Positions 25,432-35,609 of a DNA stretch of 64,000 nt are shown piece after piece. How positions within the stretch are numbered: position 1 is the first letter of the stretch; every line of letters begins with the position of its first letter. The position numbers were made by a program, and so were the translations under genes. The DNA comes from Phocoena phocoena. Lineage: Eukaryota > Chordata > Mammalia > Artiodactyla > Phocoenidae. The DNA lies in the NCBI RefSeq assembly GCF_963924675.1, contig NC_089231.1, forward strand, positions 70,545,691 through 70,609,690. Direction: 5' to 3'. The notes beneath the pieces are model-generated. The model was not told the origin of the DNA. It ran no database searches and worked only from the letters and a program-made list of their open reading frames with translations.

Positions 25432-25904
25432 AAACAGGCATGAACACCCAGGAGGCAGGTCCACCAGCCCTTCCTACTCAACACACCTGCCTGGAATTCT
25501 ACCACACCCAGCTCAAGTGCCCTTCCCTACACGTCCTTCTGAAGCTTTTAGAAAACTTACAAGGGAAACCTTTAAAAAGAATAGCATTGCTCCCCGACGC
25601 CCACAGCCTGGCAGGGAGGCCCCCTGCGGTTTGCTCCCACTGAGCTGGTCAAGCTCAGCCCCACCAGCGGGCTCCCCAGCTAGCCCAGATACGGCGCCCC
25701 AGCCCCAGGGGAAGCCTCCTGCTTTGCTCCACCCCGGCGGTCCCAGCGGTCCTGCAGGGTCAGACCCCCTTCCCGGAGCAGCCCACAGGCAGCCCCTGCG
25801 TCCCCTGAGCTCAGAGTGTGCCCTGGTGCCTCACACAGAGATTTTATTACAATAATCATCACTAAGACGATCATCTCATTTCTTAGATCAACCAGAGCCC
25901 CCTT

Positions 25905-26095
25905 TAACTGACTGCCCTCTACCTGCCAAGCACTTCACACACAGGACATCTAATCTTCCAAACAGCCCTCCAGGTAGGTGTTACGCCCATTTCAGAGAGG
26001 AGAATTTGGAGGCTCAGTTTCAGAGCCTGCCCAGGGTCACCCGGCAAACGGGGCTAAGCCGGGATCTGAGTCCAGGTATGTTTGCTTCCAGAGTC
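25905..26095 (-). repeat. MIR SINE relic
   Basis: Reverse MIR core: cccatttcagagaggagaat, then gcccagggtcacccggcaaa. It is followed by an L2-like piece (ggcagggactatgtcttatg) to about 26180. Confidence 0.65.
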
Positions 26096-26184
26096 TGTGC
26101 ATTTTCCACTGTTTCCCAGGGGCAGGGACTATGTCTTATGGGTCATTTTTCACACTGCCCGACACAGTGTTTGATCATAAAAGC

Positions 26185-26400
26185 TACTAGCTACGATTTA
26201 TCGAATGCCGTCGCATGCCAGGAGCCGTGTCAAGTAGCCATGGCAGATATGACTTCATTGAAAGCTCTCAACATTCCTGTGAGTAAGTACTATCTCCTCA
26301 TTTTACAGATGTGGAAACTGAGGCCGAGAGAGACGTGGTTATTTCCCAAAGTCTCACAGCCGGCCACGAAGCCAGGCCACTCCCTCCAGAGCCCCTACCC
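26185..26400 (-). repeat. MIR SINE relic
   Basis: Reverse MIR core: cattttacagatgtggaaac, then tgaggccgagagagacgtgg. Confidence 0.75.
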
Positions 26401-26849
26401 TGTCCTGCTTTTACTCTTGAAATACTCAAAACGATGTCAATTGCTCGAATCTAGTTCCTTCTGTTTTTTTAAAGCAGTGAAGCCCTCTGTCCAGTCCCCA
26501 CAGAGAGAGCGGGAGAAGCAGAGGGCTCTGGGTGAAGAGGGGCTGGAGGGCCCGGGGCATCGGGCTCAGGTCCCCCAGGCAGCCCCGAGGCTGCCCTGTG
26601 GACCATGGTTATGAACCCCCTTCTCCAGGCTATACTGGGGCTCCTCCGTGCGCCTCTCGTCCCTCCAACACAAAGCCGGGGCGGACTTCCAAAGCGGGAC
26701 CTTGCTCAGGCTCTCGGCAGCTCCTCTAGTCTGGGATGCTAACCAGTGGTGCCACTGCCCTGGTAACCAATATGTTATCATGACTCACTAGGAAGGAGGC
26801 ATTCTGGAGAACTAACATCCCTCTTCACCGAGTAGTTTTTGAGCCTGCT

Positions 26850-27110
26850 TTTATTAAGTACTCCCTATCAGGCTCTGCTTGAACAAATGCTTCACGACGC
26901 GCGTTATCACACCAGAGCCTCGACATAACTCTGTAAAAGATGATCTTTTTATAATACCTCCACTTCCCAAATGAGGAAGCTGAGGCCCAGAGAGGTGGAC
27001 TGACTTGCCCAAAGTAACACAGCCAGCTCATGGTGGGGCGAGGACGCAAACACGGGCAATCTGACTCCAGACCCTGTTCTCAAAACCACTGCTACACACA
27101 CTACGCGTAT
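26850..27110 (-). repeat. MIR SINE relic
   Basis: Reverse MIR core: aaatgaggaagctgaggccc, then gacttgcccaaagtaacaca. It lies about 600 bases from ASPHD2 exon 2. Confidence 0.8.
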
Positions 27111-27287
27111 GACCAACCTCCCTAGAAGGCGAATAAAATCAACTTCACACAAAGCGTCACTTCGTCCTTGGAGATTCGGAAGGCACTTGGGTATCGCCCA
27201 GAGCCCTCTGCTTCTCTTGCTCTCTCTGTGGGGACTGGACAGAGGGCTTCACTGCTTTAAAACCACCCCAATAGCCTCTGGCTCTAG

Positions 27288-27430
27288 AACTACTCTGTCC
27301 AATACAGTAGCCAAGTGTCATATTTTAAAATTTGGATTCAAGTAAAAATTGAGCTCCTTAGTTGCACTGGCCACATTTCAGGCACTCAAGTTACGTGCAG
27401 CTGGTGGTTCCTGCACTGGACAGCGTAGAT
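27288..27430. mobile_element. short hAT-Charlie-type transposon relic
   Basis: It runs from ctctgtccaatacagtagcc to actggacagcgtag, with matching inverted ends (ctgtccaata / ctggacagc). The family name is uncertain. Confidence 0.5.
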
Positions 27431-27711
27431 GGAGACCATTCCCATCTCGGCAGACAGTTCCTGTGGACAGAGTTCCTGTCACAAGTTAGGCTTATACTGA
27501 CCGCACGTTTCTTTTTCGACTCAGTTCTCTGCAGCCAACACTGCTCACACGTGACCCATCCATCTTTGATCAGGCTACAGTGAGGCATGTGAAAACGCCC
27601 AATCCTGGCCACTGACTACAGCTCGTGGTGTCTGGACTCCCGGCCGGCAGACGGGCTGGCATGTATCTACTAGAACAGTGCGTGCCGGGAGGCCCTGTCC
27701 CCGCCACGTAC

Positions 27712-28594
27712 CTAAATGGCAGCGGAGGCGGATGTTCGTGGGTCCGTAGTGCTCCGTTATCACGGTGCCGGGGCTCAGCACGGAGATGCACGCGTTCCCA
27801 AAAACATTGTTCCCAATACAGGTCCGAAGGCTTCCAAGCAAGCGGTACGTCCGTGGGCACTTCCTGCAGTTCCGGGGGACGCAGACCCCCTGATTGACCA
27901 AGTAAAAGGTGACCCACTCCCCACTGGGGGTGCTGTTCATTTTCCAGCCCTGTGGGAGGCTGCAGTTCGAAAAAGCTTTGTACAGGGCCTCAAACTCGCA
28001 CAGGATGGTCTGGAAGTTGCGCTCCAGCAGCTCCACATCGTGCTTCTGCGCGTCCCGGGCGAAGTAGGGCGAGGTGGGGAGGTCGGGCAGGAAGAAGACC
28101 TCGGGCTTCTGGATGGAGGGCCGGCTGCTGAGGTAGCGGCCCTGCTCGCGGATGCCCTTGTGGATGCGGCCCATGCCGGACCAGGAGTAGCGCTTGGCGT
28201 ACTCCTGCAGGTTGTGGTAGAGCTTCTGGTTGAGACCCTCACTGTGGCTGCAGCGCACGCACTCGGGGGACTGGCAGTACACGAACCCGTTCTGCAGCCC
28301 CGTGGCGTCGGGGCCCTGCATCAGGGCGTTGACCGAGACGTAGGGCCGGGGCTGCTCCCTGCCCACGTGGTAACAGTACCACACGAACAGGACCAGCAGG
28401 CAGGCCACGGTGACCGCGGCCGTGGTGTCGCAGTCCCGCACGGACTGCATGCCGGTGGCGATGCAGTCCCTCAGGCCGTCCAGCGACCAGCTCCAGGCCA
28501 CCAGCCACTCGAGCGACATTTTGGGGGAGCTGCTGGGGATCCGAAGCGAGGTCAGCTGGTCAGTCCTCGGGAGTCCCGAGGGCATGCATACCAT
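27712..28594 (-). CDS. ASPHD2: ASPHD2 coding exon 2: membrane anchor and start of hydroxylase domain
   Basis: It encodes residues 1-294 and the first base of Gly295. The start is [16 protein letters not shown] at 28594. It matches the human start, and a splice acceptor lies just upstream at 28723-28724 (minus-strand cccacccgcag). Residues 57-77 ([19 protein letters not shown]) form one membrane segment. A Cys-containing stretch follows ([10 protein letters not shown] near 106-115), then the highly conserved [20 protein letters not shown]. The oxygenase core includes [12 protein letters not shown] and [10 protein letters not shown], in which His282 aligns with the first iron-binding His of ASPH. 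The residue two beyond it is Gly, as in ASPH, where the usual Asp/Glu ligand is absent. The minus-strand donor is gtacgt. Confidence 0.97.
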
Positions 28595-28722
28595 GCGGGT
28601 CAGCGTAGGGGGTGAGGGGCGGCTGGGGCAGGCGGAGGCATGGCTGCCACGGTTCCTCGGGTCCTGCCAAGGGCGGCATGGACAGACATCTGTGCCCAGC
28701 CCCCAGCTCCTGGCAAAAGTCA
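28595..28722 (-). other. ASPHD2: ASPHD2 5' UTR part of exon 2
   Basis: This sequence lies between the exon 2 acceptor (AG at 28724-28723) and the start codon at 28594. It is open in the coding frame without a stop, so the start depends on homology and on the splice site. The Kozak context is modest: C at -3, G at +4. Confidence 0.75.
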
Positions 28723-28984
28723 CTGCGGGTGGGGGCAAAGGAGTAGCTTTAGGTCACGTCGGCAAGTGGGGCTGGTCACCGTGAAATGACTTTTTTAGGC
28801 AGTCCAAACCTGAGATGAAAAAAATAATAATAAACCGGCATAAATTTTTACCCCTGGAAAAGTCCTCAGGTGAAACGCAAAGCCCCAGCTCGTTTTGTCA
28901 GGTCTCTGTTGGAAGGGGACACGCTTCTCAATCCTGTACTTTCTCCTTCCATTTTATCACCACCCCCTTTCCCAAAAGGCCAGT

Positions 28985-29185
28985 AGTGTTTAATCTGCAT
29001 CAAGTACTGTTTGATCATTACAGTAGTCCCATCTGTTCTGTGTCATCCTTAGGAGGTGCTGTGATCCCCATTTTATGGATGAGGAAACTGAGGCTCAGAG
29101 AGGTCCTATAACTCACCCCAGTTCATGCAGCCGGGGCAGGGACACAGAGCCCATCTCACTTCAAAGCCGTATCTATCCATTTTGC
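28985..29185 (-). repeat. MIR SINE relic (ASPHD2 intron 1)
   Basis: Reverse MIR core: cattttatggatgaggaaac, then tgaggctcagagaggtccta. Confidence 0.8.
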
Positions 29186-29954
29186 TATGCTCTTGCATAG
29201 TAGGTATGTAATAAATGCTTATTCTCCTTAAATCTCTGTACCTTTTATTAAAGAGAAATCTGGATTCAAAAGCATCTTACAAATGGTAAAGGAATTTGGA
29301 ACTGCGTATTCTCCATTTTACTTGCTCTTTTCACAGCACTTCATCATTCTTATTTAATCTCTCTTGCCCTTCTGACATAGGTTGGGCTTAAATCAAGCTG
29401 GAAAAGGAAGTGGGCTGCCCGGGGTCACATCTGTGGCGGACACCAGGCATTTTCTGTCTACTCGCTTGGGAGGCTATCTACTGGCCTCACCCATGAGATT
29501 ATGAAAGTGAAATGATGGCTAGAATGAAAATAGAAGCCCTTTCCGGTCTGTCTCCAAAACACACAGAAGTGCTGTGCTTTGCCACGTATCCTGCCGATGG
29601 TTTGGGCCAGTGTCCGGCATGTTGATTATCTAACAACCTAAAAGATGATCGAAGCCCAGCTGTCTCATTGCCTGTGTCTATAGAACCCCGGCCGTGTTCC
29701 CCAGGTGAAACTCTCTGTCCATCCTGCTCTAATTGGATGAAAACAGCCAGGTCCATGTTCGACTACATGTGTAATACATTCCCTCACCTCGAGGAGCAGA
29801 ATAATTCAGAAATTTCGCTTGGTACCATGCTCTCCCTTGTCTCACAGGAATGTGAGAAGGCAACTAACAAAAACAGGAAAGCTGTACCCTCCCCCTTCTC
29901 CGGGGACTAAATTTGGCCCCAACATTCTTGCAACGTAGCAGAGACGTTAAGAAC

Positions 29955-30060
29955 CCAAACTGGGCAGGTCACTCCCCTCTCGAAGTCTCAGTTTGCCCGT
30001 CTGTTAAGACGGGGTAACGCTCCTCTCATTGGATCAAGGGGAATGATGGGTTGAAAGCGC
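29955..30060 (+). repeat. MIR SINE fragment (ASPHD2 intron 1)
   Basis: A partial plus-orientation MIR: gggcaggtcactcccctctc, gtctcagtttgcccgtctgt. The rest of 30060-31850 shows no recognisable feature apart from an 11-base G run at 30237-30247. Confidence 0.55.
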
Positions 30061-30236
30061 TGATGATCACATCACGGTGACAGCTCAGAATGTGCTAGTG
30101 ACCGCTGTGACATGTGGATTCCCATCTCTAGTAGCCAGCGAACCACAGGTGGGCCATCAGGGAAAGGTATCTCAGGTCTGAGAATTCCAACAGCCAAAGG
30201 TAAACTCTTGTTGCCACACATCTCAAGGAATCTCTT

Positions 30237-30247
30237 GGGGGGGGGGG
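30237..30247. repeat. G11 homopolymer
   Basis: Eleven consecutive G residues, followed by c and ggg. A short run in ASPHD2 intron 1. Confidence 0.9.
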
Positions 30248-31879
30248 CGGGTCCCCAGACGTGCAAAGCTATTAAAATTAAAGGGAAACCTTAGATTGTC
30301 CTTAACTCCCTACTTATATCTTCCCAGCTCAGGTTGAATAAAGAACCACTTGACTGTAATATTCAGTCAGAAACGCATATGCTGAAATATTCACGGACAT
30401 TTTTATGTTTCTAGGAAAAATACAAGAGTTGGGAGGTTAGAAGCTAAATTTTTTCCTCATACGTTCTCCATGTCTTCACAGATTTGGGAGAAGAGGGAAA
30501 GGCTGGGCCCCCTGGATGGAAACGGGCCCCCTCCCCCACTCACCCCGGGGCCCGGTTCTCGACTAGTCCTCCCATAACTGGCAGCTGTTTCCTCTTGAGG
30601 AAAAGGGAAGGAAAATCATGACAAAAGGTATTTTGTTTGCAAGCCATCTGCCAAACAGAACCCCAGGATTCTGGAAATTCAGTGTGAAACTAACATCTGT
30701 ATGATAACAAGCACTTTTACTAAAAGGATTTCCCCCACCACTGAGCTGAAGCCCTAACTGGAACTTTGAAAACCCAGTCTCTCGGGAAGAGAGGTTTCTC
30801 TTAAATGTTCTAAGAGTGACACGATGATCAGTTAACAAACACCTGTTAAGTTTCAGTTCCCATCAGCCCTGCTTGAAGTTTAAGTCAATCAAAATGAAGA
30901 CGCGGAGTACCGGGTAGATGTCGAGGGAAACTCTCCATTGGACAGTCACACCACTTACCCTCTCCCCAGGGAAGCCTCATTCTGTACAACACCGGCCATG
31001 AACGCTCCCTAAGCTGAGCTATAATCAAAACGCAGAAGATCCTCAGGCCCTGGACACCAGCTTCAGACCCTGCTCACAAGATCACAAACAGCACTGAGAG
31101 CTCAAGTAAGGACTTCTCACATCTGCCACTTACTCTTACCCAAACTACGCTGGCAGGACCCTGAGCCCGGAGGTGGATTAACAAGCTCACAGCTGAAACG
31201 TGACACTAAATTAAACCTTTACCTTTACAGGGTGATTGCCAGTTTATCAAGTACTGGTTCAAACATCTGCCCCTCATAGACCCCAGCTCTGCAGCTGCGA
31301 GGGCATGAATTCCACCCCCCCCACTCCCCCCCACCCCACCAGCTCTTGTCTCTGTGACCACAGTAACTTCCAGCTTCCTTTACACATCTGTTTCCATTTC
31401 TTGTCCTCATCAGGGATGCGGACACCTCATTGCAGTTCTGCACTTTAATAATACGCAACTCCAGATCTTCAAAGTCAGCCAGCTCTGGGGAATAGGGTCC
31501 GAATTCATGGCCACTTTTTGGTGAGCAAGTCCAATCAAATATAACTTCTGATACAATGAACACCTAGGGAGAGAGACACTCGGCTCAAACCTGGCTAATC
31601 CGGTTCACATTACCAGTCCGAGAGGCTGCCCAGTGCCAGACAGCTTCTGCTCACTCTCAGGGTACCCTAGAAGCCCCCCAAGGAGCAGGGCAAGGAGTGT
31701 GATGCATGCACCCAGGAGCTTGAGAGCTGCCCTGGGGCCAGCCCTCTGCTGCGGGGAACCGGAGACCTCTCCTTCTCACTTTCTTGTCCAGCTTTTTCAG
31801 TATCCACCCACTCAGGAGAGTGGGGGGAAAAGGGGAGTGCACAGAATAGGTTAATACAGATGGTGACCACCAGGAGGTC

Positions 31880-31913
31880 GGGGCGGGAGTGGGGGTGGGG
31901 TGGGGGGAATGGG
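31880..31913 (+). other. G-quadruplex-forming sequence near ASPHD2 promoter
   Basis: At least five runs of three or more G are separated by loops of one to three bases (gggg c ggg agt ggggg t gggg t gggggg). It lies about 470 bases inside intron 1 from the exon 1 donor. Confidence 0.75.
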
Positions 31914-32385
31914 ACGATGGAAAGGTACTGACAATAAAAGTGGGCGATTAGGGAAGGAGGCTCATGGAACAGGGGAGGAGGGTCACCACGGGAAATAAGG
32001 GAAATGGGTGATGCACAGGGATGGGGGGGAGGGGAAGAGCAACAAGAGAAGGGACCAAGGAGGATGGTGACCGAGAAGGTGATGGTGATGGGGCATGTTA
32101 ACACGATGAACAGAGTCGCGAGGGAGCAAGGGGACAAGGAGGGTGATGCCCGGCCCGGGCCGCGTACACTGCCAAGGCGGCGGCGCTCAGCACGTAGCGA
32201 GCGCTGGGCGGCGGGGGCCCCTCGTACGGGCCGAGATGCGGGGCGCTGAGCACCCTCCGCGGCCGCGCCGCCGGGCGTGGGGACCGAGGGCCTGCAGCCG
32301 CCCGGCCCCTGCCTCCTCCCCCTCTCTCAGGGTCGGTCCCGTTGAGCCGCCGTCCTGCCCCGCAGCCCCCGGAGAAGCCGCTTAC

Positions 32386-32600
32386 CTGCGCCCGAGCGCG
32401 CGGGCGGCGGGGGCGGCCGCTGGGGCCGGGGCGACGCCGCCGCCCGAGGGCGCGGACGCTCGGACGCCCCCTGCCCACGCCACGGAGCCACCGCCCCGCT
32501 GCTGCCCGGCCCACGCCGCTGGAGCCCGACCCAGAGCCGAGCCGGTTCCCAGCCGGTGCCGACGCCGTGCTGCGCTCCGCGGGGCCGCGGGGACCACAAC
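32386..32600 (-). other. ASPHD2: ASPHD2 non-coding exon 1 (start inferred)
   Basis: On the minus strand a strong donor (gcgcag|gtaagc) ends at 32386 within the CpG island. It is the best candidate for splicing to the exon 2 acceptor at 28722. The transcription start is not visible; about 32600 is a guess based on the promoter motif at 32593-32612. Confidence 0.55.
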
Positions 32601-32612
32601 TCCCACAATGCC
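32593..32612 (+). promoter_or_regulatory. ZNF143/THAP11-type motif in ASPHD2 promoter
   Basis: ACCACAACTCCCACAATGCC differs at few positions from the promoter motif ACTACAANTCCCAGNATGC bound by ZNF143 and THAP11. This motif is usually found close to start sites. Its place in the CpG island just upstream of the putative exon 1 fits that. Confidence 0.65.
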
Positions 32613-32889
32613 GCGCGCGGCCGGGAGGCTCGAAGAGGGGATGCGGGCGCGGGCGGGGCGGGGCCAGCGCCGGCGGCCTGAGGGGCGGGGCCGAGACCCC
32701 CAGCGGCCAGCGGCGCTGCTCGCACGCGGGGTGACCCGGGGCCAGGATCGCGCCGCCCGCTCGCGTGGCTTTTGCGGGCGCGGCCGTGGGCCCGAGCGGG
32801 GAGACGCATTGCCCGCCCAGTCCCAGGGCGCGCGCAGGCGGGCGGGCGTTGGGTAGTTCATGAAGTCCGGCGGGCGTTAATTCACCCGC

Positions 32890-33028
32890 TCCTGGTTCTG
32901 CCTCTGTGCCTCTGTCTGTTCTCCCTCCCTTGGTCTCTCTCTTTTCTCTGGTTCTCCCTCCTACATTTCCTCCTTTCCTTCTCTTTCACTTTCCCTCCCT
33001 TTTCTTTCCTCCCTCACTTCCTCTTGCC
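32890..33028. repeat. pyrimidine-rich tract
   Basis: About 140 bases almost entirely of C and T on the plus strand. It lies at the edge of the ASPHD2 CpG island and upstream of the gene. Mirror-repeat-like segments could allow triplex formation. Confidence 0.7.
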
Positions 33029-33154
33029 CTGACACCCTGTTTATTGATTCATTCATCTACTTGAGGCCTCGTAGGCACTTCGAATGAAACCGCAAATCAA
33101 ACAGGATCCTTAAGTTTCATGGAAGAAAAACTCATTCGCTTGATACAAATGATT

Positions 33155-33425
33155 ATTGGGCAACCTCTCTGGGGCTGGCCCTGCGCTTTCTGGCGAGCAG
33201 TCCAGACGTGGCCCCTGCCCGCAGGGAGTCACCGGCTAGCCAGGAGTAGGCCGTGCCCAAGTAATCACAGGTACACATCTACAGTCACCTACCAGGCAGA
33301 GTGGTTACCAAGAGAAAGGACAGGACAGGATGAGAATGTGTAACAGGGGGGCCTAATGCGGGGTTGGAGTCTCCAGGGAGGCCTCTCTGAGCAAGTGATG
33401 TTCGAACGAAGGCTTGTGGGAGACA
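33155..33425 (+). mobile_element. L2/CR1-type LINE relic
   Basis: It shows the old LINE pattern gtggcccctgcccgcaggga and, further on, gaggcctctctgagcaagtg and tgttcgaacgaaggcttg. Confidence 0.5.
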
Positions 33426-33530
33426 AATAACAGGGGCCATGGGTCGTGTTGTGGGCTCCGGGGGAACTATGCATGAGTGGGTTTTGGGAACACGGAGTGG
33501 GAGGACCAGCCCACAGTCCATCTGTTCTGT

Positions 33531-33935
33531 CCCAGAATCCACCTTGCCCCTTCGCAGACCCCACCTCCCACCACACCCACACCCAGAACCTACCTCTATC
33601 GTGTCCCAGAACCCACCTTGCCCCTTCCCAGAATCCACCTCTCACCCCCCCCGACCCAGAATCCACCTCTCCCTGATCCAGAATCCACCTTGCCCCTTCC
33701 CAGAACCCACCTCGTCCCTGTCCCAGAACTCACCTCTTCCATGCCCCAGAATCCACCTCACCTTTGTCCCAGAGCCTACCTCTAGGATGTCCCAGAGCCT
33801 AGCTCTAGGATGTCCCAGAATCCACCTTGTCTCTCTCAGAAACCACCTCTACCATCTCTATTATTGCTCAGAATCCACATCTACTGTGGCCCAGAATCTA
33901 CCTTTACCATGTCTTAAAATCCACTTCATCCCTGT
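33531..33935. repeat. degenerate minisatellite, CCAGAATCCACCT core
   Basis: The core cccagaatccacct, with variants such as agaacccacct and agagcctacct, recurs at least 14 times. The spacing is variable, mostly about 21-30 bases. The C-rich strand lacks stops, which produces long but meaningless open frames. Confidence 0.85.
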
Positions 33936-34249
33936 CATCTCCCCCCTTTTCTAAGTCCAAAGGAGGAAGAACTTTTCTTTTTTTCTCTTTTATTCCGGAT
34001 GCATACATTGGGAAACCATAAAATGCATATGGATTTGCTCCAAGTGTGGGTAATCGACACAGGCATCAGATTTAGAAACATTAAACATGTTGTATCTTTT
34101 CACTGCCAGCCTCGGAATGGTTGAGCCTGGGTAGGGTGGAGAAGATGGGAGGGTATTTGGTGCATCTCACATTCAGAAAGTTGCTCAAATTTAGACATCT
34201 CCAAAGACACATATGCTCAGTCACTGCATCACACTGACAGGGATGAAAA

Positions 34250-34480
34250 AGAAAAATATTCTTCATACAGTTGTAAATGTGTGTTCCATTGCCGGACCAC
34301 ACCATCTGTAGTACATTATGAATTAATATTGTCTATAAATCTTGTAATTATCTTTGACCAGTGCAATTATATCGCTCTGTATTTGTTAAGAGCATTTATT
34401 TGTTCAATGGCAAAATTACCATACACACATTTTGCTAACCCTGCTTGCCATTCTTTCCTCTGGGGGACCCTGGGAGGTGA
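34250..34480. other. AT-rich unique stretch, possible conserved element
   Basis: It contains clustered homeodomain-type cores (gaattaat, gtaattat, caattata) and resembles no repeat I know. Conservation cannot be judged here. Confidence 0.2.
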
Positions 34481-34839
34481 ATTCCCCCCAGAAAAGGGTA
34501 TCTGGGCCTTCCAGAGGGGGCTTTTGGGTGAAAGCTCATGATAAATGTTCATTGTGCTAATGGAGTAGTTGAGATAAGGGCCAAGTGCTTATAAATTGCC
34601 TGGCTTCAGCTTGGCTGTTACCCGCGTCCTCCTCCTCTCCCCGCTGTCTCTAGGGCAGTCATTCCCGACCCACTCTGAGGCTGCACAGCCTATCATTACG
34701 CCATCTCGTACACTCGTGGGGTCCACCCAACTCCCTCCTCCTACAGATGGAGTCACTAGGGGTCCAGAGAGAAAACATGCCCTGCTCAATCAAGGTCACA
34801 GCAAGTCAGAAGGGGAATGTGTAAACCCTCGACAAAATA

Positions 34840-35260
34840 CTTGTTTGGTGGGTGAAAGAAACTGGTATAGTCACTTTATAGAGCAATTTGGTAGTATTTG
34901 CTAAAATAACAACAACAAAAAATCTGTTTCTCCTAAGAACCAATAATTTCACTACTCTATATCTGCCCTAGAGAAATTCTAGGGTAGATAAAGTAATAGT
35001 AACATCTTCATGTTATATAATACTGGGCAGCTATTAAAAAGGAAGAGCTAGATGTATGTACAACAATATAAAGCTCCTGAACAAATGATAAAGCAAAAAA
35101 AAAAAAAAAAAAGCAGAATTCCACATGCAGTATAATTTCATTTACATGATATGCACATATACACAAAACGTTACTCTATGGTTTCTGTGGATGTATACAC
35201 ATATTTATGTAAAAGCAGGAGAAAAGCACTGGCAGAATACCCTAGTATGTCCTCCTTTTT
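34840..35260 (+). mobile_element. old L1 (L1M-type) 3' fragment
   Basis: It carries the old L1 3' pattern: ggtatagtcactttatagag, aatactgggcagctatt, and gtataatttcatttacatga. An A18 run at about 35096-35113 interrupts it. Confidence 0.6.
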
Positions 35261-35609
35261 AAAACTTAAAGTAATACAATGTTTGTAAATATAAAGACTA
35301 TCCCTCAGAGAAAGCAACTTAGAGGGACGTCAAGAAGGAATGAGAATTGGACACAGTGGACAAAAGGAATTCCAGCATTTTCTGTAATGTTTTCACTTCA
35401 TTTAATATTTTCAAAAGGATTTAAATGCTCCTGGAACAAAAAGCAAAAAGGACAAATGACTTATTAGGACTACCCTTCTTCCCTCTCCCTCAACCACCCA
35501 GTTCCCTTTCCTTGAGAAAATCATTATAACCAATTTCTTACCCATTTTTCCAGGAAAATGCTATGCATTTGCAAATATACAGAAGTATTTTAACTTTAAA
35601 AAGAGGAAA

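Larger units (their letters stand above)
19960..32600 (-). other. ASPHD2: ASPHD2 gene (complete)
   Basis: A four-exon gene on the minus strand. The non-coding exon 1 lies in the CpG island (about 32600-32386). Exon 2 is 28722-27712 with the start codon at 28594, exon 3 is 22485-22372, and exon 4 starts at 21773 with the stop at 21664. The coding sequence is 1107 bases (368 residues); human ASPHD2 is 369. The family is the aspartyl/asparaginyl beta-hydroxylase domain proteins: single-pass membrane proteins with a C-terminal, probably lumenal, 2-oxoglutarate- and Fe(II)-dependent oxygenase fold. The substrate of ASPHD2 is not established to my knowledge. The gene converges on HPS4, as on human 22q12. 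Confidence 0.97.
32140..32870. promoter_or_regulatory. CpG island promoter of ASPHD2
   Basis: This dense GC block with very frequent CG dinucleotides (e.g. around 32240-32480 and 32570-32840) contrasts with flanking DNA and covers the putative ASPHD2 exon 1. It has no obvious TATA box. Possible GC boxes (ggggcgggg near 32655 and 32684) are present. It could drive transcription in both directions, but no gene to the right is visible. Confidence 0.85.

Noticed and set aside
27716..28615. 299-codon plus-strand open frame
   Set aside because: It lies antisense to ASPHD2 exon 2. It is open only because of the GC-rich codons on the other strand and has no homology or splice support.
28595..28738. 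Upstream in-frame Met at 28738 for ASPHD2
   Set aside because: It lies beyond the splice acceptor at 28723-28724, so it is intronic. The homologous start is at 28594.
31225..31563. 112-codon minus-strand open frame in ASPHD2 intron 1
   Set aside because: There is no homology that I recognise, no splice support, and low complexity near its C-terminus; probably chance.
32143..32856. 237-codon plus-strand open frame in the CpG island
   Set aside because: GC-rich DNA rarely has stop codons. The composition is Pro/Ala/Arg-rich and resembles no protein I know.
33439..33954. 171-codon plus-strand open frame
   Set aside because: It is a product of the CCAGAATCCACCT minisatellite; all three frames are similarly open.
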